Shown here in pieces: positions 12,701 to 22,083 of a stretch of DNA of 64,000 bases. The notes beneath the pieces were generated by a model, which was given only the letters and a program-made list of their open reading frames with translations, had not been told where the DNA came from and did no database searches. Numbering within the stretch: position 1 is the stretch's first letter; the number at the start of each line of letters is the position of its first letter. The translations under genes were made by a program, and so were the position numbers. The DNA comes from Haliscomenobacter hydrossis DSM 1100. Its GTDB lineage: Bacteria > Bacteroidota > Bacteroidia > Chitinophagales > Saprospiraceae. Location of the stretch: positions 2,692,315 through 2,756,314 of the forward strand of contig NC_015510.1 of NCBI RefSeq assembly GCF_000212735.1, written 5' to 3'.

Positions 12701-15700
12701 TAAATGAGGCCTGGTTGTTGTAGGTACCCGGTGTACTGCCGTAGGCACTAATATAGATCTTGCTGGTACCAGGCGGAACAACCAAAGCAGTTAAGCTCAG
12801 GTTTTGGGTTCCCCCATACGTATTGGCAGAAGTATAGTCAAGGTTGGTACTTATGGTATTGGCGACCCACTTTAAGGTAGACGGCAGGTTGTCGGTCAGG
12901 TCAATGGTTTTGTTGCCACAGTCCAGGTTTTTGAGGGTCAAGACATAATCAAAAGTGTCGTTGACAAACATGGGGCTGAGGGGTGCCGTTTTTTGCAAAT
13001 AGACGTTGTCTACAACTGGTATAGGCGGTTCTGGCTCCGAACATCTAACGGTGATGTCGCCAATGCGCAGGTCATTGAAGACCTTCCAGGAATCGAACAG
13101 GTTGTTTTTTGCATAAGAAATAGTTACTTCATCCACCGGACGGTCGAAGGTCACACTAACGCGACCCCAAACCAAACAATCGAGCCAATAGATACTGCCC
13201 GTAAACGGAGGTTGGGGGTTACTGCCATTGGGTGCGATGTTGAAAGCTGCGGGTGGAAGTTTACTCACGGTGTATTTACCCGTGATAGGCACCCCGCCCA
13301 ATTTACCGGTGATGTTCACTTTATCCCGGCCCCATGCCCAGCCATCGATGTCGCAAACCACAAACTCCAGCTCACGAGCAGGTTTGGACATGGCCATTTT
13401 GAAGTCGATCGCGCTGTTTTCCTGGTTGTCGTATCGAGGGATGTACAAATGTGACCAAACGGTACGTGGATATGCCGCAGGGAAATACCGCACATTCCCT
13501 GCATCGGTGATGGTAAAGTTGAAGGTTTGGTCGCCGATGGTGACGTTTTTACTTAGGGCACCAGGCGTCCAGCCTTGATCCCACCAGCGGATGACTTTGT
13601 CACCCGTACAGATGTTGGCGGGCAAAGCGGTGCTGCCTGCAAAAGTGATGTATTTGGTGCTGTTGGCCGGGAAATCGTAAGACGTTTCGCCATTCGAGGC
13701 GTTCCAGGTTACGGGAATCGCCTGATCCCAGGTAGCCATGGTTGGATCCGTGCCAACGAGCATGTAGATTGCGCCACCCGTATTGAAGGGCAGGCTTTCG
13801 GCTTTGATTTTAGTGGTTTCGGTAGCACCAGTGGTTTGTACCAACCAAATGCGGTTGAGGCGACCGTCGGCGATGCCGGGTATACCACAGGCACCATTGG
13901 CGGCCAGAGCCGTAGTCGTGGTTGCGCTGAGGTTGTTGTTGCCCCACAAAACGTAAGCCAAGTCGTTGGCAAAAGTATTGCTGTTGGCCAAGTTGCTGGC
14001 AGCAATTCCACCACGGCCCATCACCAGAGGATCATCACCGTTGACGGATTTCGACTGCTTTTGGGTAAAGCAAGAAGCATCGTCACGACCGATACCCGCT
14101 ACATCGTTGTGGAAGCTGTTGTTGGCAGTACTGTTCCACACCACTGCACCGTTGGAGGCCACGTAGTTTCCTTCTACGATGCTGCCGTCGTTGTCGGTTT
14201 TGTCTAAGGTGATGCCGTATTTGATGGCCAGGTAAGAATGTACTTTCTGGCGGTTGGCGGGCGTATGGCGTTCTTGATAAGCCACAACCTCGGCAATTTG
14301 ACCGTTGAAGTATTCACCCAACTGCGGGTCGCCACCAATGTTGAGGAAGCTGCCGATGGTTGGGCCAATTTTTTGGGAGGCCGCACCGCTGGCCACTTTG
14401 CCATCAAAATGATAGCGCAATGCACCATTGGTATTGTAGATCCAGTCGTAACCAGCCATGCGGGTTTCTCCAGAAACTACGCTGAACGGAGAATCATCCT
14501 GACCGCCGCCGCCGTCCATCCAGTTGCCAATTTTATCACTAGGGGTCATCCCCAATTGCGGGCTGTTGCTGTCGCCGATGGTTTCACCAAAATCAACGAG
14601 GTTGCGCCAGGCGCCATCCACTTCTTGATTGTAGATGACGTAGACGGTTCCGTCTTTGTTGGTCCAGGGAGCGGTTACACTCAAGTTGGCCTGCAAACGC
14701 GCGTTGGGGTTGAACGTAACGGAAGGGTTGAAGTTGAACAAGCCAGTATTGGCTTTGAATTCGGGCTGCAAGCTGCCAGTGGCCTGGCTGGCGGTATGAC
14801 CAAAAAGTGATTGGTCGATCCAGGAACTGAGCGATGCGCCGTCGGTGGTGGAGCTGGTACCTGCATCGGCTTTGAGCCAGAAGACGAAGTTACTCACCAC
14901 CCCACCAGGACCACAGATGTTGGAACCGAAGGAGAAGTAGTCGCCTGAGTTAAAATCAACAGTGGCGGTGTAATACTCTACACCTCCAACAGTTTCAAGC
15001 GTCATGGCAATTTGGCTGTCCGTTCCGTCGAAAGTCGCATCCGTGCTGCGGAGCAGGTTAATGCTGGCCGCGCCACCAAAGTTGGCTTTGGGGACAGCTA
15101 CTTTTACACTCCCTACCGTGCCCGTCTCCTGGGTTTTCCAGATGCGGGAAATGCGATGAGTCATACCACCGAAGGCATAAGGAGTACCGAAGGAAGCGGA
15201 ACCATTGTCCGATCCCCAGAGCAGGAAGCTCTGGTCAGCAGTGAAATTACCCGTATGGGCAGTATTGGTAGCGGCCAATTGGTCGGCGTTGCCGATCACA
15301 GGTTGGAGGCCACTGTAGGCAGATTTGGATTGTTTTTGGTTTAAAGCCTGGCAGTCGTCGCGGCCAATACCAGCCACGTTGTTGTCGTAGCCTCCGCCAA
15401 GAGTCCACACGGTAGTGCCAGTGGTGCCGTTCCAATCGCCAGCATAATAATTATGGGTTAGCGTGGTGCCGTATTTGATCGCGAGGTAGGTTTCGACTTT
15501 GTCTTTTTCCCAGGTAGCGAGGTTGCGATCGTAAAGGATGATCTCCCCGATCAGGCCGTCCCAGGTTTCGACCCCGTTGTAGGCACCGATGGTCCACAAG
15601 CCGTCTACATAGCCGCTACTACCCACTGCGGTGGCCTCAGTAGTTGGTTCATAAAATTCGGTACCGTTGAGGCGCAAACCGCTGCCCACATTGGGGCTGC

Positions 15701-17291
15701 CACCGTTCCAGAAGTACCCCCACACATGCGGCCGGTCGGTGGCGAAGTTGCCGGGTTGAACAATCTGAACGGGCCCTGAGCTGTTCATCCACATGATTTG
15801 CTGGGTGCCCAGCTTGCCCATATGGGGGTTATCGATGCCCAGATCGGCCAGGTTTTCATAACTTCCATCGCCGATATTGGTAGCAGCACCAAACATGGAA
15901 CCAGAAGCGTTTGCAGCAATGAAGCGGCCAGCAGTGTACTCCAAGTGGTCGTCGCCTCCGTCAAACAAGAGCGCAGGGTTGAAGTTCATCGCTGCACTTT
16001 GGAGCATCGGCTGGTGGTTCGGGGTATTCTGGATTACATTGTACCCGTTCACCAAATCTTGCCAGGCCGATACCGAAGGGCTGCCCGTCACGCCATCGGT
16101 CGCTTTGTACCAGGTCAGCAAGTTGGCGGCCACACAGCCAGGCGTAACCAGGTAGGCACCGAAGGTAAAATGCTGGGTGCTGGTCAGGTCAACGGTAGCG
16201 GTGTAGTATTCCACCCCGCCTACCGTTTCCAGCGTCATGGGCGTTTTGGTATCGCTGTTGTCGAAAGTGGCGTCGTTGCTCACCAACAAGTGTATTTGTG
16301 TGGCATTGCCTGGGAAGTCGGATGTGGGCAGCGCCACTTTCACACTCCCTACGGTACCATTTTCCTGGGTTTTCCAGATGCGGGTGAGGCGATGAGACAT
16401 GCCTGCGAAAGCGTAAGGTGCACCAAAAGTTGCGGCACCGTTGTTGGCACCCCAAAGCAAGAAGCTCTGGTCGGCAGTAAAATTACCAGTATGACCAGTA
16501 TTGGTAGCGGCCAGTAAGTCGGCGTTGCCGATTACAGGCTGAAGCCCGTTGTTGACTGACTTGGATTGTTTTTGGTTCAGCCCCTGACAGTCGTCACGGC
16601 CAATTCCGGTGATGTCGTTGTCGTAGCCACCCCCCAGGGTCCAGAGGGTGGTACCCGTGGTACCATTCCAATCGCCTGCGTAATAATTGTGGGTCAGCGT
16701 GTTGCCGTATTTGATCGCGAGGTAAGATTCGACTTTGTCTTTTTCCCAGGCCGCCAGGTTGCGGTCGTAGAGGATGATTTCTCCAATCAGGCCGTTCCAT
16801 GTTTCTACACCATCGTAGGCGCCAATGGTCCACAGGCCATCTACGTAGCCACTACTACCCACTGCGGTGGCCTCGGTATTTGGTTCATAAAATTCGGTAC
16901 CGTTGAGGCGCAAGCCGCTGCCCACATTGGGGCTGCCGCCGTTCCAGAAGTACCCCCAGACATGTGATCGGTCGGTGGCAAAGTTACCTGGTTGAACAAT
17001 CTGAACGGGTCCAGAGCTGTTCATCCACATGATTTGCTGGGTGCCCAGCTTGCCCATGTGGGGGTTGTCGATGCCTAGATCGGCCAGGTTTTCATAACTT
17101 CCATCGCCGAGGTTGGTGGCTGCACCAAACATGGAGCCAGAGGCGTTGGTAGCAATGAAACGGCCAGCGGTATACTCCAGGTGATCGTCGCCCCCGTCAA
17201 ACAAGAGCGCGGGGTTGAAGTTCATCGTTGCGCTTTGGAGCATTGGCCGATGATTGACATTGTTCTGGATCACATTGTACCCGTTGACCAA
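780..17291 (-). CDS. Giant 1, C-terminal part: LamG/DUF8202-type units, DUF11-like domains, huge thrombospondin-type-3 array
   Basis: 5,503 codons in the same frame as the upstream fragment 17298-20597, from which it is separated only by one TAG codon. The first possible start is a TTG three codons after that TAG, so an independent gene is unlikely. Order of modules: the rest of the third and two more LamG/DUF8202-like units (marker GIGRDD then QKQSKS), a linker, two DUF11-like beta domains (about 12200-13000), then roughly 3,500 residues of Asp-rich calcium-binding TSP3-type repeats (about 1640-12205), and a C-terminal domain of about 280 residues ([16 protein letters not shown] to VVYEQIPK). 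No T9SS sorting domain is recognisable at the end. Likely an adhesin-like surface protein; the Asp density implies very low pI and strong Ca2+ binding. It is annotated as a CDS because the frame is otherwise intact for 16.5 kb. Confidence 0.75.
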   Translation of the reverse strand: MVNGYNVIQNNVNHRPMLQSATMNFNPALLFDGGDDHLEYTAGRFIATNASGSMFGAATNLGDGSYENLADLGIDNPHMGKLGTQQIMWMNSSGPVQIVQPGNFATDRSHVWGYFWNGGSPNVGSGLRLNGTEFYEPNTEATAVGSSGYVDGLWTIGAYDGVETWNGLIGEIILYDRNLAAWEKDKVESYLAIKYGNTLTHNYYAGDWNGTTGTTLWTLGGGYDNDITGIGRDDCQGLNQKQSKSVNNGLQPVIGNADLLAATNTGHTGNFTADQSFLLWGANNGAATFGAPYAFAGMSHRLTRIWKTQENGTVGSVKVALPTSDFPGNATQIHLLVSNDATFDNSDTKTPMTLETVGGVEYYTATVDLTSTQHFTFGAYLVTPGCVAANLLTWYKATDGVTGSPSVSAWQDLVNGYNVIQNTPNHQPMLQSAAMNFNPALLFDGGDDHLEYTAGRFIAANASGSMFGAATNIGDGSYENLADLGIDNPHMGKLGTQQIMWMNSSGPVQIVQPGNFATDRPHVWGYFWNGGSPNVGSGLRLNGTEFYEPTTEATAVGSSGYVDGLWTIGAYNGVETWDGLIGEIILYDRNLATWEKDKVETYLAIKYGTTLTHNYYAGDWNGTTGTTVWTLGGGYDNNVAGIGRDDCQALNQKQSKSAYSGLQPVIGNADQLAATNTAHTGNFTADQSFLLWGSDNGSASFGTPYAFGGMTHRISRIWKTQETGTVGSVKVAVPKANFGGAASINLLRSTDATFDGTDSQIAMTLETVGGVEYYTATVDFNSGDYFSFGSNICGPGGVVSNFVFWLKADAGTSSTTDGASLSSWIDQSLFGHTASQATGSLQPEFKANTGLFNFNPSVTFNPNARLQANLSVTAPWTNKDGTVYVIYNQEVDGAWRNLVDFGETIGDSNSPQLGMTPSDKIGNWMDGGGGQDDSPFSVVSGETRMAGYDWIYNTNGALRYHFDGKVASGAASQKIGPTIGSFLNIGGDPQLGEYFNGQIAEVVAYQERHTPANRQKVHSYLAIKYGITLDKTDNDGSIVEGNYVASNGAVVWNSTANNSFHNDVAGIGRDDASCFTQKQSKSVNGDDPLVMGRGGIAASNLANSNTFANDLAYVLWGNNNLSATTTTALAANGACGIPGIADGRLNRIWLVQTTGATETTKIKAESLPFNTGGAIYMLVGTDPTMATWDQAIPVTWNASNGETSYDFPANSTKYITFAGSTALPANICTGDKVIRWWDQGWTPGALSKNVTIGDQTFNFTITDAGNVRYFPAAYPRTVWSHLYIPRYDNQENSAIDFKMAMSKPARELEFVVCDIDGWAWGRDKVNITGKLGGVPITGKYTVSKLPPAAFNIAPNGSNPQPPFTGSIYWLDCLVWGRVSVTFDRPVDEVTISYAKNNLFDSWKVFNDLRIGDITVRCSEPEPPIPVVDNVYLQKTAPLSPMFVNDTFDYVLTLKNLDCGNKTIDLTDNLPSTLKWVANTISTNLDYTSANTYGGTQNLSLTALVVPPGTSKIYISAYGSTPGTYNNQASFTVTGSGNTYQSDDPGQSGSANPTPVTIVAEPFPTATFTVTKSADAASVPKGTDVEYTFSFNNTTGSAVTVDFQDYLTDSLTYLAGSLVNSLGGTTNTYANEGILSIMGMNLPTGTSSIKVKVKTTGVDVSNGDNVVPNFAVVIPSNGSGFMPKTVMSNTVNVTVQASADTDGDGKADSIDQDDDNDGILDTVEEAACSPSAVTCDSDGDGIINSLDLDSDNDGINDVREAGGTDADNNGIADGIADAQGRPVPAGLTPADIDADGKANPYDLDSDNDAISDLAESGATGLIDADNNGVVDGPDADNDGIRDSADGNDALVGDASDPTPANTDGTDNPDYADTDSDNDGLKDIREVGRGALDANNDGFVDSPSDPDNDGIANNGGLDGLPAAYGGLTAPDRDGDGVADSADLDDDNDGILDTVETTADIDGDGIPNSLDLDSDNDGINDVREAGGIDADNDGIADGAPDGQGRPVPAGLNPADTDADGKANPYDLDSDNDAISDLVESGHPGLIDANNNGVVDGPDADADGIQDSADGIDTAFGDVSDPAPVNTDGTDNPDYTDVDSDNDGINDIKEIGRGSLDGNNDGRVDSPTDPEGDGIANNGGLDTQAGGFGGLRAPDNDADGVPNNLDLDDDNDGILDSIETTADVDGDGIPNNLDLDSDNDGINDVREAGGTDADNNGIADGSPDGQGRPVPAGLNPADTDADGKKNPYDLDSDNDAISDLVENGTPGLTDIDNNGVVDGPDADGDGIQDSADGTDTTFGDTSDPLPVNTDATDTPDYIDVDSDNNGTKDIAEAGYGALDGNNDGRVDSPTDVDGDGIADNGGLDAQPAAFGGLAAPDNDNDGVLDSDDLDDDNDGILDTTEASACSPSVSGCDTDGDGIPNRLDLDSDNDGINDVREAGGTDANNNGIADGTPDVQGRPVPVGLNPADTDADGKKNPYDLDSDNDGVSDLVESGMMGALADADNNGVVDGPDADGDGIRDSADGNDAAFGDAADSQPANLDGTDTPDYIDLDSDNDGLFDIAEAGNPTLDANNDGQVDSPSDPDGDGIANNGGLDTQPAAFGGLSAPDVDNDGVPDANDLDDDNDGILDAIESTVDTDGDGIPNFLDLDSDNDGINDVREAGGTDNNGDGIADGVPDGQGRPVPAGLTPADSDGDTKTNPYDLDSDNDGVSDLVESGQTGLVDADDNGVVDGPDADSDGIRDSADATDTAFGDASDPLPVNTDGAPDNPDYLDTDSDDDGIFDIVEAGYYNLDGNADGKVDSPTDTDGDGIANNSGLDTQPATFGGLPLPDVDGDGTPDASDLDDDNDGILDTVETTADSDGDGIPNRLDLDSDNDGINDVREAGGTDADNDGIADGTPDGQGRPVPAGLTPADTDGDGKTNPYDLDSDNDGISDLVESGATGIADADNNGVVDGPDTDGDGIRDSADGNPTGTGDVSDPLPVNTDGLDTPDYIDADSNNNGVFDIAEGGHADLDGNNDGKVDSPTDPDGDGIANNGGLDILPGGFGGLPTPDGDGDGVADVDDLDDDNDGILDNIEAAACSPAAQSCDTDGDGIVNRLDLDSDNDGINDVREAGGTDSDGNGIADGSPNGQGSPVAGGLTPPDTDLDSKSNPYDLDSDNDGIADLVESGTPGLIDADNNGVVDGPDTDSDGIRDSADGNDAAFGDASDPQPVNTDGLDTPDYIDTDSNNNGTSDITEAGYGPLDTDNDGRVDNTADPDGDGIANQGDLDTQPAAFGGLPVPDNDGDGAPDSSDLDDDNDGILDALENAACGTASTGCDTDGDGIPNRLDLDSDNDGLNDVREAGGTDANNNGIADGTPDGQGRPVPAGLTAADTDGDTKRNPYDLDSDNDGISDLIEGGQPGLIDADDNGVVDGPDADLDGIRDSADADDAAFGDATDPLPANLDGTDNPDYIDTDSNNNGIFDIGEIGRGSLDGNGDGRVDSPSDPDGDGIANNGGLDSQPAAFGGLSSPDLDGDGTPDSNDLDDDNDGILDTVEESACSPSSAACDSDVDGIPNRLDLDSDNDGINDVREAGGTDADNNGIADGTPNGQGAPVPAGLTPPDSDSDSKLNPYDLDSDNDAISDLVESGLPGLIDADNNGVVDGPDADSDGIRDSADGIDTAFGDASDPLPTNTDGTDSPNYTDLDSDNDGVKDIAEGGHGPLDTNNDGRVDSPTDADGDGVANNAGLDTAPTGYGGLPAPDVDGDGTSDVNDLDADNDGILNSVEDAVCSIASASCDTDGDGIPNRLDLDSDNDGINDVREAGGTDANNNGMADGTPDAQGRPVPAGLTPVDSDTDGKANPYDLDSDNDSVSDLIEGGVPGLADANNDGVVDGPDTDGDGIRDSADGNDALIGDAADPLPVNTDATDSPDYTDPDSDNDGLNDILEAGHGSLDGNNDGRVDSPSDPDGDGVANNSGLDTQPAAFGGLPAPDIDGDGTPDVNDLDDDNDGIADAQDPHPLDTDNDGTPNVTDTDDDGDGILDTVETPGQQLDTDNDGTPNATDTDDDGDGIPDTIEQGTLVAGVYTLPDVDNDGIPDLADQLDTDGDGTPDMTDTDDDGDGLTDAQDPKPLDTDNDGTPNDTDTDDDGDGILDAAETLGQQLDTDNDGTPNATDTDDDGDGIPDTVEQGTLVAGVYTLPDVDNDGIPDLADQLDTDGDGTPDVADTDDDGDGLTDTEDPKPLDTDNDGINNATDPDDDGDGILDTAETPGQQLDTDNDGTPNATDPDDDGDNIPDTTEQGTLVAGVYTLPDVDNDGVPDLADPLDTDGDGTPDLTDTDDDGDGLSDAQDPKPLDTDNDGTPNATDPDDDGDGILDTGETAGQQLDTDNDGTPNATDPDDDGDNIPDTTEQGTLVAGVYTLPDVDNDGVPDLADPLDTDGDGTPDIADTDDDGDGLSDAQDPKPLDTDNDGTPNATDPDDDGDGILDTAETPGQQLDTDNDGTPNATDPDDDGDGIPDTTEQGTLVAGVYTLPDVDSDGIPDLADPLDTDGDGTPDLTDTDDDGDGLSDAQDPKPLDTDNDGTPNATDPDDDGDGILDTAETPGQQLDTDNDGTPNATDPDDDGDNIPDTTEQGTLVAGVYTLPDSDNDGIPDLADSLDTDGDGIPDVSDTDDDGDGLSDAQDPKPLDTDNDGTPNATDPDDDGDGILDTAETAGQQLDTDNDGTPNATDTDDDGDGIPDTTEQGTLVAGVYTLPDSDNDGVPDLADPLDTDGDTLPDVVDTDDDADGIADAQDPKPLDTDNDGINNATDTDDDGDGIADATEVPAARLDTDNDGTPNATDPDDDNDSIPDTVEQGPLVAGVYTLPDSDGDGLPDLADPLDTDGDGTPDVTDTDDDGDGLSDDQDPKPLDTDNDGINNATDPDDDGDGILDTAETAGQQLDTDNDGTPNATDTDDDGDGIPDSTEQGSLVAGVYTLPDSDNDGRPDLIDAIDTDGDGIPDLTDTDDDGDGLSDAQDPKPLDTDNDGINNATDPDDDGDGISDITDSKPLDTDNDGTPNATDTDDDGDGIPDTTEQGTLVAGVYTLPDVDNDGTPDLSDPLDSDGDGVHNGLDTDADNDGIPNAVENATAQNNGDTDNDGTPDYLDLDSDADGIKDIVEAGGTDTNNDGKLDNPADTDGDGLANTVDPDNGGTVLPIPDTDNDNLPNFQDNDSDNDGLTDQEETTGVDDPLTTAVPTGTSNPLDPCDPVSCGLSLAAKVFLGGAYDELTGMMHDSLRKKNLIPLNQPYNTLTDYNYNGTESVNATVFATTGANAIVDWVLVELRDKNNPATVLYKRAALVQRDGDIVDTDGSSPLFFTGAAVNSYYVSVKHRNHLGVMSAASIAMTTTPAVIDFTSGITTNYKIAGARGSDHAQQSFAGNKRALWAGNMANTEALPDPHSGDRVIYQGPAADVEEAYFVVLLDSTNNIGVLPVHIVASVYNRADANMDGKVIYQGDNADTDVAFFTVSLFPDNANALPIFVVYEQIPK
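1640..5395 (-). repeat. TSP3 array B: ten units of about 111 codons, plus a terminal TSP3 segment
   Basis: Coding tandem repeat inside giant 1. The marker [14 protein letters not shown] occurs ten times with variants ([16 protein letters not shown]), spaced about 327-333 bp. Each unit is a string of [12 protein letters not shown] and DDDGDGI-type calcium motifs around AETPGQQL and DAQDPKPL. Neighbouring copies are nearly identical, implying recent expansion or gene conversion. The last unit lies near 2100; the remaining bases to about 1640 encode non-repeated TSP3 motifs. Confidence 0.85.
5396..12205 (-). repeat. TSP3 array A: ten units of 222-230 codons
   Basis: Coding tandem repeat inside giant 1. 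The marker [18 protein letters not shown] occurs ten times at 690, 669 or 666 bp spacing. The length classes reflect presence or absence of a short Cys-pair insertion (ACSPS...CD), present in six of the ten units. Each unit contains [46 protein letters not shown] and FGGL landmarks in fixed order. Reverse-strand frames are open here only because GAY/GTN codons are free of antisense stops. Confidence 0.85.
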
Positions 17292-18540
17292 ATCCTGCTA
17301 GGCCGATACCGAAGGGCTGCCCGTCACGCCGTCGGTGGCTTTGTACCAGGTCAGCAGGTTGGCGGCCACACAACCTGGCGTAACCAGGTATGCGCCGAAG
17401 GTGAAAAATTGTCCACTCGTGAAGTCAACCGTAGCCGTGTAATACTCTACGCCACCAACCGTTTCGAGGGTCATGGCTGTTTTCGTATCGCTGTTGTCAA
17501 ACGTGACATCGCCGCTAACGAGGAGGTTCACGTTCGAAGCATTCCCTGACATTTGGCTTTTCTCAATCGCCACTTTTATATTGCCCACAGTTCCTGTCTC
17601 TTGAATCTTCCATAGACGAGTGATGCGGTGGGTCATAGCTGAGAAAGCATAAGCAGTACCAAAAGAGGTAGCACCTGCGTCGGAACCGGCTATCTCAAAA
17701 GACTTATCCGCAGTAAATCCTGTGGTATTCGCTACATTGGTTGCAGCAAACGTAGTTGTTGAAAGAATGGGTTGGAAACCGGTATTTTGTGATTTGGATT
17801 GTTTTTGTTCCAATCCTTGACAATCGTCCCGGCCAATACCAAAAACATTGTTACCATAGGTGGAAATATCATAAATAGTAGATCCATCACCGGCTAAATA
17901 GTTTTGGGATAGCGTTGAACCATATTTAATGGCCAGATACGATTCAATCTTTTGTTTTTCTGTATTTGTTAAATTTCTGTCATACAAGATAATTTCAGGA
18001 ATGCTTCCATTCCAAGGCTCTAATGCTTCATAAGCACCTATTGACCACATTCCATCCGCTGAACCACTGCTGGCCACGCCAGTAGCTTCGCTCAAAGGAT
18101 CCAACGTTTCAGTACCATTTCTGCGCAGACCACTTCCGACATTCGGAGATCCCCCATTCCAGAAAAAGCCATACACTTCTGCTCTTTTTGCTTCTATTTT
18201 TGTTGGATTGTAGAAATAAACGGGAGAAGAAGTATTCATCCACATAAATGCTTCCTGCTGATTAACGCCTGAGCCTGGTGTAGCATTTATTCCCATGTGC
18301 GGATTATCAATACCGAGCACTGCGAGGTTTTCTAAACCACCATCGATGTCGTTGGTGGCTGCTCCATACATAGTCCCTGAACTAGAGGTAGTTAAAAATC
18401 TTGCCCCCTTATATTCTAAGTGATCACCTGCTCCGTCAAACAATAAGGTGGGGTTGAAATTTATTAACCCGCTTAATGCTGGTGCCTGCGTAGGAGTTGC
18501 TTGAATCACGTCAATGCCATTGCCAGATTGATCGGCCCAA
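16062..18540 (-). repeat. 1,236-bp tandem duplication of a LamG/DUF8202 unit
   Basis: The third and fourth LamG-like units of giant 1 are almost identical. The codon that is TGG at 16062-16064 in the fourth unit is TAG at 17298-17300 in the third, exactly 1,236 bp (412 codons) away. The wider region 15000-19900 holds five such units in all, the other three more diverged. Boundaries are approximate. Confidence 0.75.
17298..17300 (-). other. In-frame amber codon inside giant 1
   Basis: The reading GTA TCG GCC TAG CAG GAT TTG aligns with GTA TCG GCC TGG CAA GAT TTG in the neighbouring repeat unit, so TGG (Trp) has become TAG by one G-to-A change. No other stop interrupts the 19.8-kb frame between 20597 and 780. 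It may be a recent nonsense mutation, a sequencing error or a read-through site. Confidence 0.9.
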
Positions 18541-20597
18541 GCGGTGACGGTACTTGTGCCGGTTACCCCAACATCAGCTTTATACCATGCCTTAAGATTG
18601 GCCGCTACACAGCCAGGTGTGACTAAAAATACACCGAAGGTAAAAAATTGACCACTCGTGAAGTCAACTGTAGCCGTATAATACTCTACACCGCCAACCG
18701 TTTCGAGGGTCATGGCTGTTTTCGTATCGCTGTTGTCAAACGTGACATCACCGCTAACGAGGAGGTTCACGTTCGAAGCATTCCCTGACATTTGGCTTTT
18801 CTCAATCGCCACTTTTATATTGCCCACAGTTCCTGTCTCTTGAATCTTCCATAGACGAGTGATGCGGTGGGTCATTCCAGCGAAGGCATAAGCTGTACCA
18901 AAATTAGCGGCACCTGCGTCGGAACCAGCTATCTCAAAAGACTTGTCCGCTGTAAATCCTGTGGTATTCGCTGCATTGGTTGCTGCAAATGTGGTCGTTG
19001 AAAGAATAGGCTGGAAACCGGGATTTACGGATTTAGACTGTTTTTGGTTTAAGCCTTGATTGTCATCCCGGCCAATACCGAAAATATCATTCTTGTATGT
19101 TGAATTGGTGACTGAATTCCAAATCGTACTTCCATCACTAGCTAAATAGTTCGTCGGTGTGGTCTGATCCATTGTGATACCGTATTTCAGACCTAAATAA
19201 CTTTCTACTTGCTGATACTGGGTCGCTGTTAGTACACCGTTATAGACAATGATTTCTGAAATATCACCGTCCCAAGCTTCCTCACCCGCACCGGCAGTTG
19301 TATTACCGATGCGTGGGTAGCCTGCCACATTGGTTTTGTTAAGACCTGTATTGACATCCGTTCCTACCTGCAAACCGTTACGAACATTGGTCCGAGTACC
19401 ACCCGTGCTATTGCGGGTGTACCGAAGCATCAAAGGGGTATTGGCCGTAATCGCTCCTGCATTTAAGTCATTAATATAATTGGCTTGTGACATCAATGCA
19501 TTGAAACGTCCGACAGAAACACGTTGATTTCCCGCATCAACCCCTTCTACGTATAAATAGTTGTATGCGAAAGCACCACCCGTCAGGATGGAGGCTTTCG
19601 CTACGCCAAATACCGAGTACGAAATGTTACCTGTGGGCAATGCTGGTGCAGAGACAGTCAAGAAATTGTTGACGTTATTGGCAAAAACCAACGACGGGTT
19701 GAAGTTGATAGCGTTGTTGTTAAGCGTCGGTTGGTTGGCCATCGTAGGTTGCGTAGCTGTAAGTCCACTGGTTGATTGGTCAAGCCACGTCAGGGTTGCT
19801 CCTGGTGTCAGCCCTTCATCCGCTTTGAGCCAAAGTGCAAGACCATTGCTCACGCCACCTGGATCGGGCGGCGGCGGTGCCACGGTCCACAACGAAAAGT
19901 GCTCAATCCCCTCCAAATAGACGGTATTGTTTTCAGCATTGACCACACTATTCAAATGCGCTTGCCAGGTTTTGCCTTCATCGGCAGAAGAATATAAAAT
20001 GAGTCTTTCTTCACTCAATCCATCCAGCTCTGCATCGGTATACGCGAAGCTCATTTTGGCGTTCAGGTCTTGGTCGAACTGGGGCTGGATGCGGACCACT
20101 TTTTTAATGGAGCGGCGATTTTTGATCTGCACTGGTTTATAGGTCACTGTGATATCGGTGCGGCCCATTTTAGTGGGTGTATGGATGCGCAGCTGGGCTT
20201 TTTTTAGCCAGGTGTTTTCGGGTTGGTCAAAATGGTGGACGAGTCTTACGACCCGATTCTCCCTAAAATACCGATAGGCTGGAGGCATGCACAATGCAAA
20301 AAGCCCCAAGCCGATGATGAGAGAAAGAGCCAATCCAGCACCTTTCGGGCGTGGTGGCCCAACACTGGGCGTTGATCGGATTAAAGCTTGGAGTCGTCGG
20401 AAAAAGGCCAAAGATCGGGAGAAGACAAGAGCCTCTCTAATGATGACCAAGAGCAATGGCAACAAGGCCGTGCTTGCCCAGGGCGAGTACAACGCTGGCT
20501 TGACCAAAAAGGCTACAACGAGCAATATTCCTGCATAGAGCATAGCACCTAGCAGGAAGAGCTTCGACAAATGCGGATTGGTAAAGAATGTTTTCAT
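17298..20597 (-). CDS. Giant 1, N-terminal part: membrane-anchored LamG/DUF8202-type protein, ends at amber codon
   Basis: 1,099 codons from ATG at 20597 to TAG at 17298. The frame stays open upstream to 20819, but that stretch is a 17-bp tandem repeat and gives an unlikely Arg-rich leader, so MKTFFTNPHLSKLF is preferred. Residues about 12-31, 40-53 and 88-104 are hydrophobic membrane segments separated by a basic loop; this is not a classical signal peptide. A beta domain follows (about 110-235), then two complete LamG/DUF8202-like units (each with GIGRDD and QKQSKS) and the first residues of a third. The protein continues in frame in the next entry after the TAG. It lies downstream of the CxGSGxC gene at 20809, with a 211-bp gap. 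The original protein would be about 6,600 residues. Confidence 0.7.
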   Translation of the reverse strand: MKTFFTNPHLSKLFLLGAMLYAGILLVVAFLVKPALYSPWASTALLPLLLVIIREALVFSRSLAFFRRLQALIRSTPSVGPPRPKGAGLALSLIIGLGLFALCMPPAYRYFRENRVVRLVHHFDQPENTWLKKAQLRIHTPTKMGRTDITVTYKPVQIKNRRSIKKVVRIQPQFDQDLNAKMSFAYTDAELDGLSEERLILYSSADEGKTWQAHLNSVVNAENNTVYLEGIEHFSLWTVAPPPPDPGGVSNGLALWLKADEGLTPGATLTWLDQSTSGLTATQPTMANQPTLNNNAINFNPSLVFANNVNNFLTVSAPALPTGNISYSVFGVAKASILTGGAFAYNYLYVEGVDAGNQRVSVGRFNALMSQANYINDLNAGAITANTPLMLRYTRNSTGGTRTNVRNGLQVGTDVNTGLNKTNVAGYPRIGNTTAGAGEEAWDGDISEIIVYNGVLTATQYQQVESYLGLKYGITMDQTTPTNYLASDGSTIWNSVTNSTYKNDIFGIGRDDNQGLNQKQSKSVNPGFQPILSTTTFAATNAANTTGFTADKSFEIAGSDAGAANFGTAYAFAGMTHRITRLWKIQETGTVGNIKVAIEKSQMSGNASNVNLLVSGDVTFDNSDTKTAMTLETVGGVEYYTATVDFTSGQFFTFGVFLVTPGCVAANLKAWYKADVGVTGTSTVTAWADQSGNGIDVIQATPTQAPALSGLINFNPTLLFDGAGDHLEYKGARFLTTSSSGTMYGAATNDIDGGLENLAVLGIDNPHMGINATPGSGVNQQEAFMWMNTSSPVYFYNPTKIEAKRAEVYGFFWNGGSPNVGSGLRRNGTETLDPLSEATGVASSGSADGMWSIGAYEALEPWNGSIPEIILYDRNLTNTEKQKIESYLAIKYGSTLSQNYLAGDGSTIYDISTYGNNVFGIGRDDCQGLEQKQSKSQNTGFQPILSTTTFAATNVANTTGFTADKSFEIAGSDAGATSFGTAYAFSAMTHRITRLWKIQETGTVGNIKVAIEKSQMSGNASNVNLLVSGDVTFDNSDTKTAMTLETVGGVEYYTATVDFTSGQFFTFGAYLVTPGCVAANLLTWYKATDGVTGSPSVSA

Positions 20598-20760
20598 GTG
20601 GGTTGCTATAATTTGGAGCGGCACCAGGAGTGATCGCTCAGTGAGTACTGGTTTTGTGGAATGCGCTTTGTTTTGATAAATGGCTTTTTGAAGCGGTTTA
20701 AAAAGCTGGGAGTTTTGCGTTGTTCGTGCGTCAGAGACGCGGAGATGATGGGTTACAAGT

Positions 20761-20799
20761 CTGGAGACTTGTACCAGCCGGAGACTTGTACCAGCTGGA
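20761..20799. repeat. 17-bp tandem repeat upstream of giant 1
   Basis: Two full copies and a partial third copy of GGAGACTTGTACCAGC in the gap between the CxGSGxC gene and giant 1. The hexamer GGAGAC/GGAGAT begins each unit. The repeat would lie in the untranslated leader of giant 1 if translation starts at 20597. Confidence 0.75.
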
Positions 20800-20808
20800 G
20801 ATGCTTCT

Positions 20809-21249
20809 CTACGAGCCATCTTTAAATTTTACGATGATGTAATCCTGGAGGAATTCAGCCGGGTATTCCCCGGAGGGTATGGTGAATTTTCGTTCCATTT
20901 GGGGTGCAGAAATGGCCAGCTCAAAAGCCGATTCAACCCGAAAAATATTTTCGGAAAAATATTGTTTGATGGCGTGTTTGCACATGGATGCCATGACGAA
21001 AAAAAAGACTACGGCATTGGTTTGGTCGATCTTCACTATTGAAATGGCTTGGCTGCAGCGGTTCATTTTTTGCAGTAAATTCCGGTCAAGCGCCTTGAGG
21101 TGAATGGCTTTACAAATGCCTGATCCTGCACAGTTTTGTTGTGCCGAACCAAAGGTGACCTCAATCATGAGCAACTCATCACGACTCGTGCGAGATCGGG
21201 CGCGCAGCGGTGCATAATGCGTTTTTACAAGGGATTTCTGAATCCTCAT
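20809..21249 (-). CDS. CxGSGxC / IPxGEYP small protein, copy 1
   Basis: 146 aa, ATG at 21249. No function recognised and no signal peptide. It is a clear paralogue of the gene at 42013-42423: both share [IE]EVTFG-type residues leading to C-x-GSG-[IL]-C (here NCAGSGICKAI), a helix-like middle, an ESAFEL/EEAFAL segment and a closing IPSGEYP/IPAGEYP followed by a hydrophobic [IV][IV]xF end. The two closely spaced cysteines could bind a metal or form a disulfide (inference). The gene lies 39 bp after the tiny ORF 21289-21375 and just upstream of giant 1, so co-transcription with both is plausible. Confidence 0.75.
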   Translation of the reverse strand: MRIQKSLVKTHYAPLRARSRTSRDELLMIEVTFGSAQQNCAGSGICKAIHLKALDRNLLQKMNRCSQAISIVKIDQTNAVVFFFVMASMCKHAIKQYFSENIFRVESAFELAISAPQMERKFTIPSGEYPAEFLQDYIIVKFKDGS

Positions 21250-21288
21250 TGGTATCTTGTTTAAGTGGTCTTAAAGTAGGGTGTCACA

Positions 21289-21375
21289 TTAGCGGGGGCC
21301 GATGATGTCGACGTTGATGATGCCCTTTCTGGATGGCATGACAGTACCATTCAGTTGAATGCCAATAGCTTTCAT
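21289..21375 (-). CDS. Tiny peptide A1 (28 aa, NVDIIGPR end)
   Basis: ATG at 21375, TAA at 21289-21291. The 28 residues align without gaps to tiny ORF A2 (24109-24195), with 16 identities: M1, A3, Q7, L8, G10, M13, S15, K17, G18, I19, N21, V22, D23, I25, G26 and P27. Both end in one basic residue after NVD[IV]IGP. It lies 39 bp upstream of the CxGSGxC gene. An upstream promoter-like pattern is at 21584-21641. No signal peptide or TM segment. Function unknown; candidates are a signalling peptide, a leader peptide or a small structural partner. Confidence 0.6.
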   Translation of the reverse strand: MKAIGIQLNGTVMPSRKGIINVDIIGPR

Positions 21376-21583
21376 CTGTATTAAATTTTAAGGTGAACAA
21401 ATAGCGTAAAATGACCTCCTGAAATCAAGATACATTCGGGCATACCCATACCGGTACAGGTGCTGTGTTGAGTAGCACTTGTGCTCAATGGTACAACCGA
21501 CTTTTGAAAAGTGATTAGGCGATTGTGTGTCGTGCAGCTGAGTTTTTGGGAAGTGCTTGCGTTGGTAGTTTTCTTTGATATTG

Positions 21584-21641
21584 TAAAAGTAGATGAAAGA
21601 AAGTCTAAAGGCGAGACAGTTTTGGGGGTTTACATACCCCC
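21584..21641 (-). promoter_or_regulatory. Promoter-like pattern upstream of tiny peptide A1
   Basis: On the minus strand: GGGGGTATGTA, 11 bp, CTGTCT, 22 bp, TACTTTTA. This is the same architecture as at 21947 and 24364 but with a weaker middle box and one base less spacing. It lies about 200 bp upstream of A1. Confidence 0.45.
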
Positions 21642-21694
21642 GTTTTTGCACAAAAAAATTTACAAATAAAGCATATGTTAATATTCGCATAAAA

Positions 21695-21746
21695 TAAAAA
21701 AGAAAGGGCTCTTCAACTTGAAGAACCCTTTCAAAATGCTAATAAC
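21695..21746 (-). terminator. Hairpin with T tract and TGCTAATAAC motif (element E2)
   Basis: Arms AAGGGCTCTTCAA and TTGAAGAACCCTT followed on the minus strand by TTCTTTTTTATTTT: a good intrinsic terminator. The plus strand continues into AAAATGCTAATAAC, shared with elements at 21860 and 27447. Confidence 0.65.
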
Positions 21747-21859
21747 AGTGTAAGTTTTTGCAGAGGAATGCCCCCTAAGAACACGGTTAAAGAATTTCAT
21801 GAAAAAACCACTTAACTCTTTGTTATGATGTACATACCTCTGTGAGATATGATTCATTT

Positions 21860-21910
21860 AAAAAGAAGGCTTTTCAAATGAAAAGCCCTTATAAAGTGTC
21901 AATAACGTAT
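21860..21910 (-). terminator. Hairpin with T tract and GTGTCAATAAC motif (element E3)
   Basis: Arms GGCTTTTC and GAAAAGCC around AAAT, followed on the minus strand by TTCTTTTT. It sits about 60-80 bp downstream of the promoter-like pattern at 21947-22005, so promoter and terminator could define a transcript of about 80 nt. Confidence 0.6.
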
Positions 21911-21946
21911 TCAAAAATGAAACACACCAAAAAAATATTTACTATG

Positions 21947-22005
21947 TAAAGGTAGTTGCAAAGTATGGGTAAACCGAGGACAATTTATTGATTCTACATA
22001 CCCCC
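21947..22005 (-). promoter_or_regulatory. Promoter-like pattern downstream of TPR-like gene 1
   Basis: Minus strand: GGGGGTATGTA (22005-21995), 11 bp, TTGTCC (21983-21978), 23 bp, TACCTTTA (21954-21947). Spacing is identical to that at 24364-24422. The last box resembles the Bacteroidota -7 consensus TAnnTTTG. Confidence 0.6.
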
Positions 22006-22010
22006 GAGAA

Positions 22011-22080
22011 TGGGTGTGGGTGTGAGTGTGGGTGTGAGTGTGGTTTGAGTGTGGTTTGAGTGTGGCGTGAGGTGTGTGGG
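22011..22080. repeat. GT-rich low-complexity block
   Basis: Imperfect repeats of GTGTGGGTGTGA, then TGTGGTTTGAG, directly after the stop of the TPR-like gene. A similar GTGTGA-rich stretch forms the loop of the inverted repeat at 63436-63568. Confidence 0.7.
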
Positions 22081-22083
22081 CGA

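Larger units (their letters stand above)
21376..22083. other. Gene-free 0.7 kb with promoters and hairpins
   Basis: Gap between the TPR-like gene 1 stop and tiny peptide A1. It holds two copies of the GGGGGTATGTA promoter architecture (minus strand), two hairpins with T tracts each adjacent to a TGCTAATAAC-like motif, and a GTGTGGGTGTGA-rich block (22011-22080). The open frame 21388-21690 runs across the promoter elements and has no family resemblance, so I do not call it a gene. Confidence 0.6.

Noticed and set aside
20598-20819. N-terminal extension of giant 1 to 20819
   Set aside because: Encoded by a 17-bp tandem repeat and an Arg-rich low-quality leader that overlaps the CxGSGxC stop; ATG at 20597 directly precedes the hydrophobic segments.
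21388-21690. Minus-strand frame of 100 codons upstream of tiny peptide A1
   Set aside because: It runs through the GGGGGTATGTA and -7-like boxes, has no recognisable family features and no paralogue at equivalent positions.
22011-22080. GT-rich block considered as a CRISPR-like or satellite array
   Set aside because: Units are short and contiguous with no spacers; simple low-complexity sequence.
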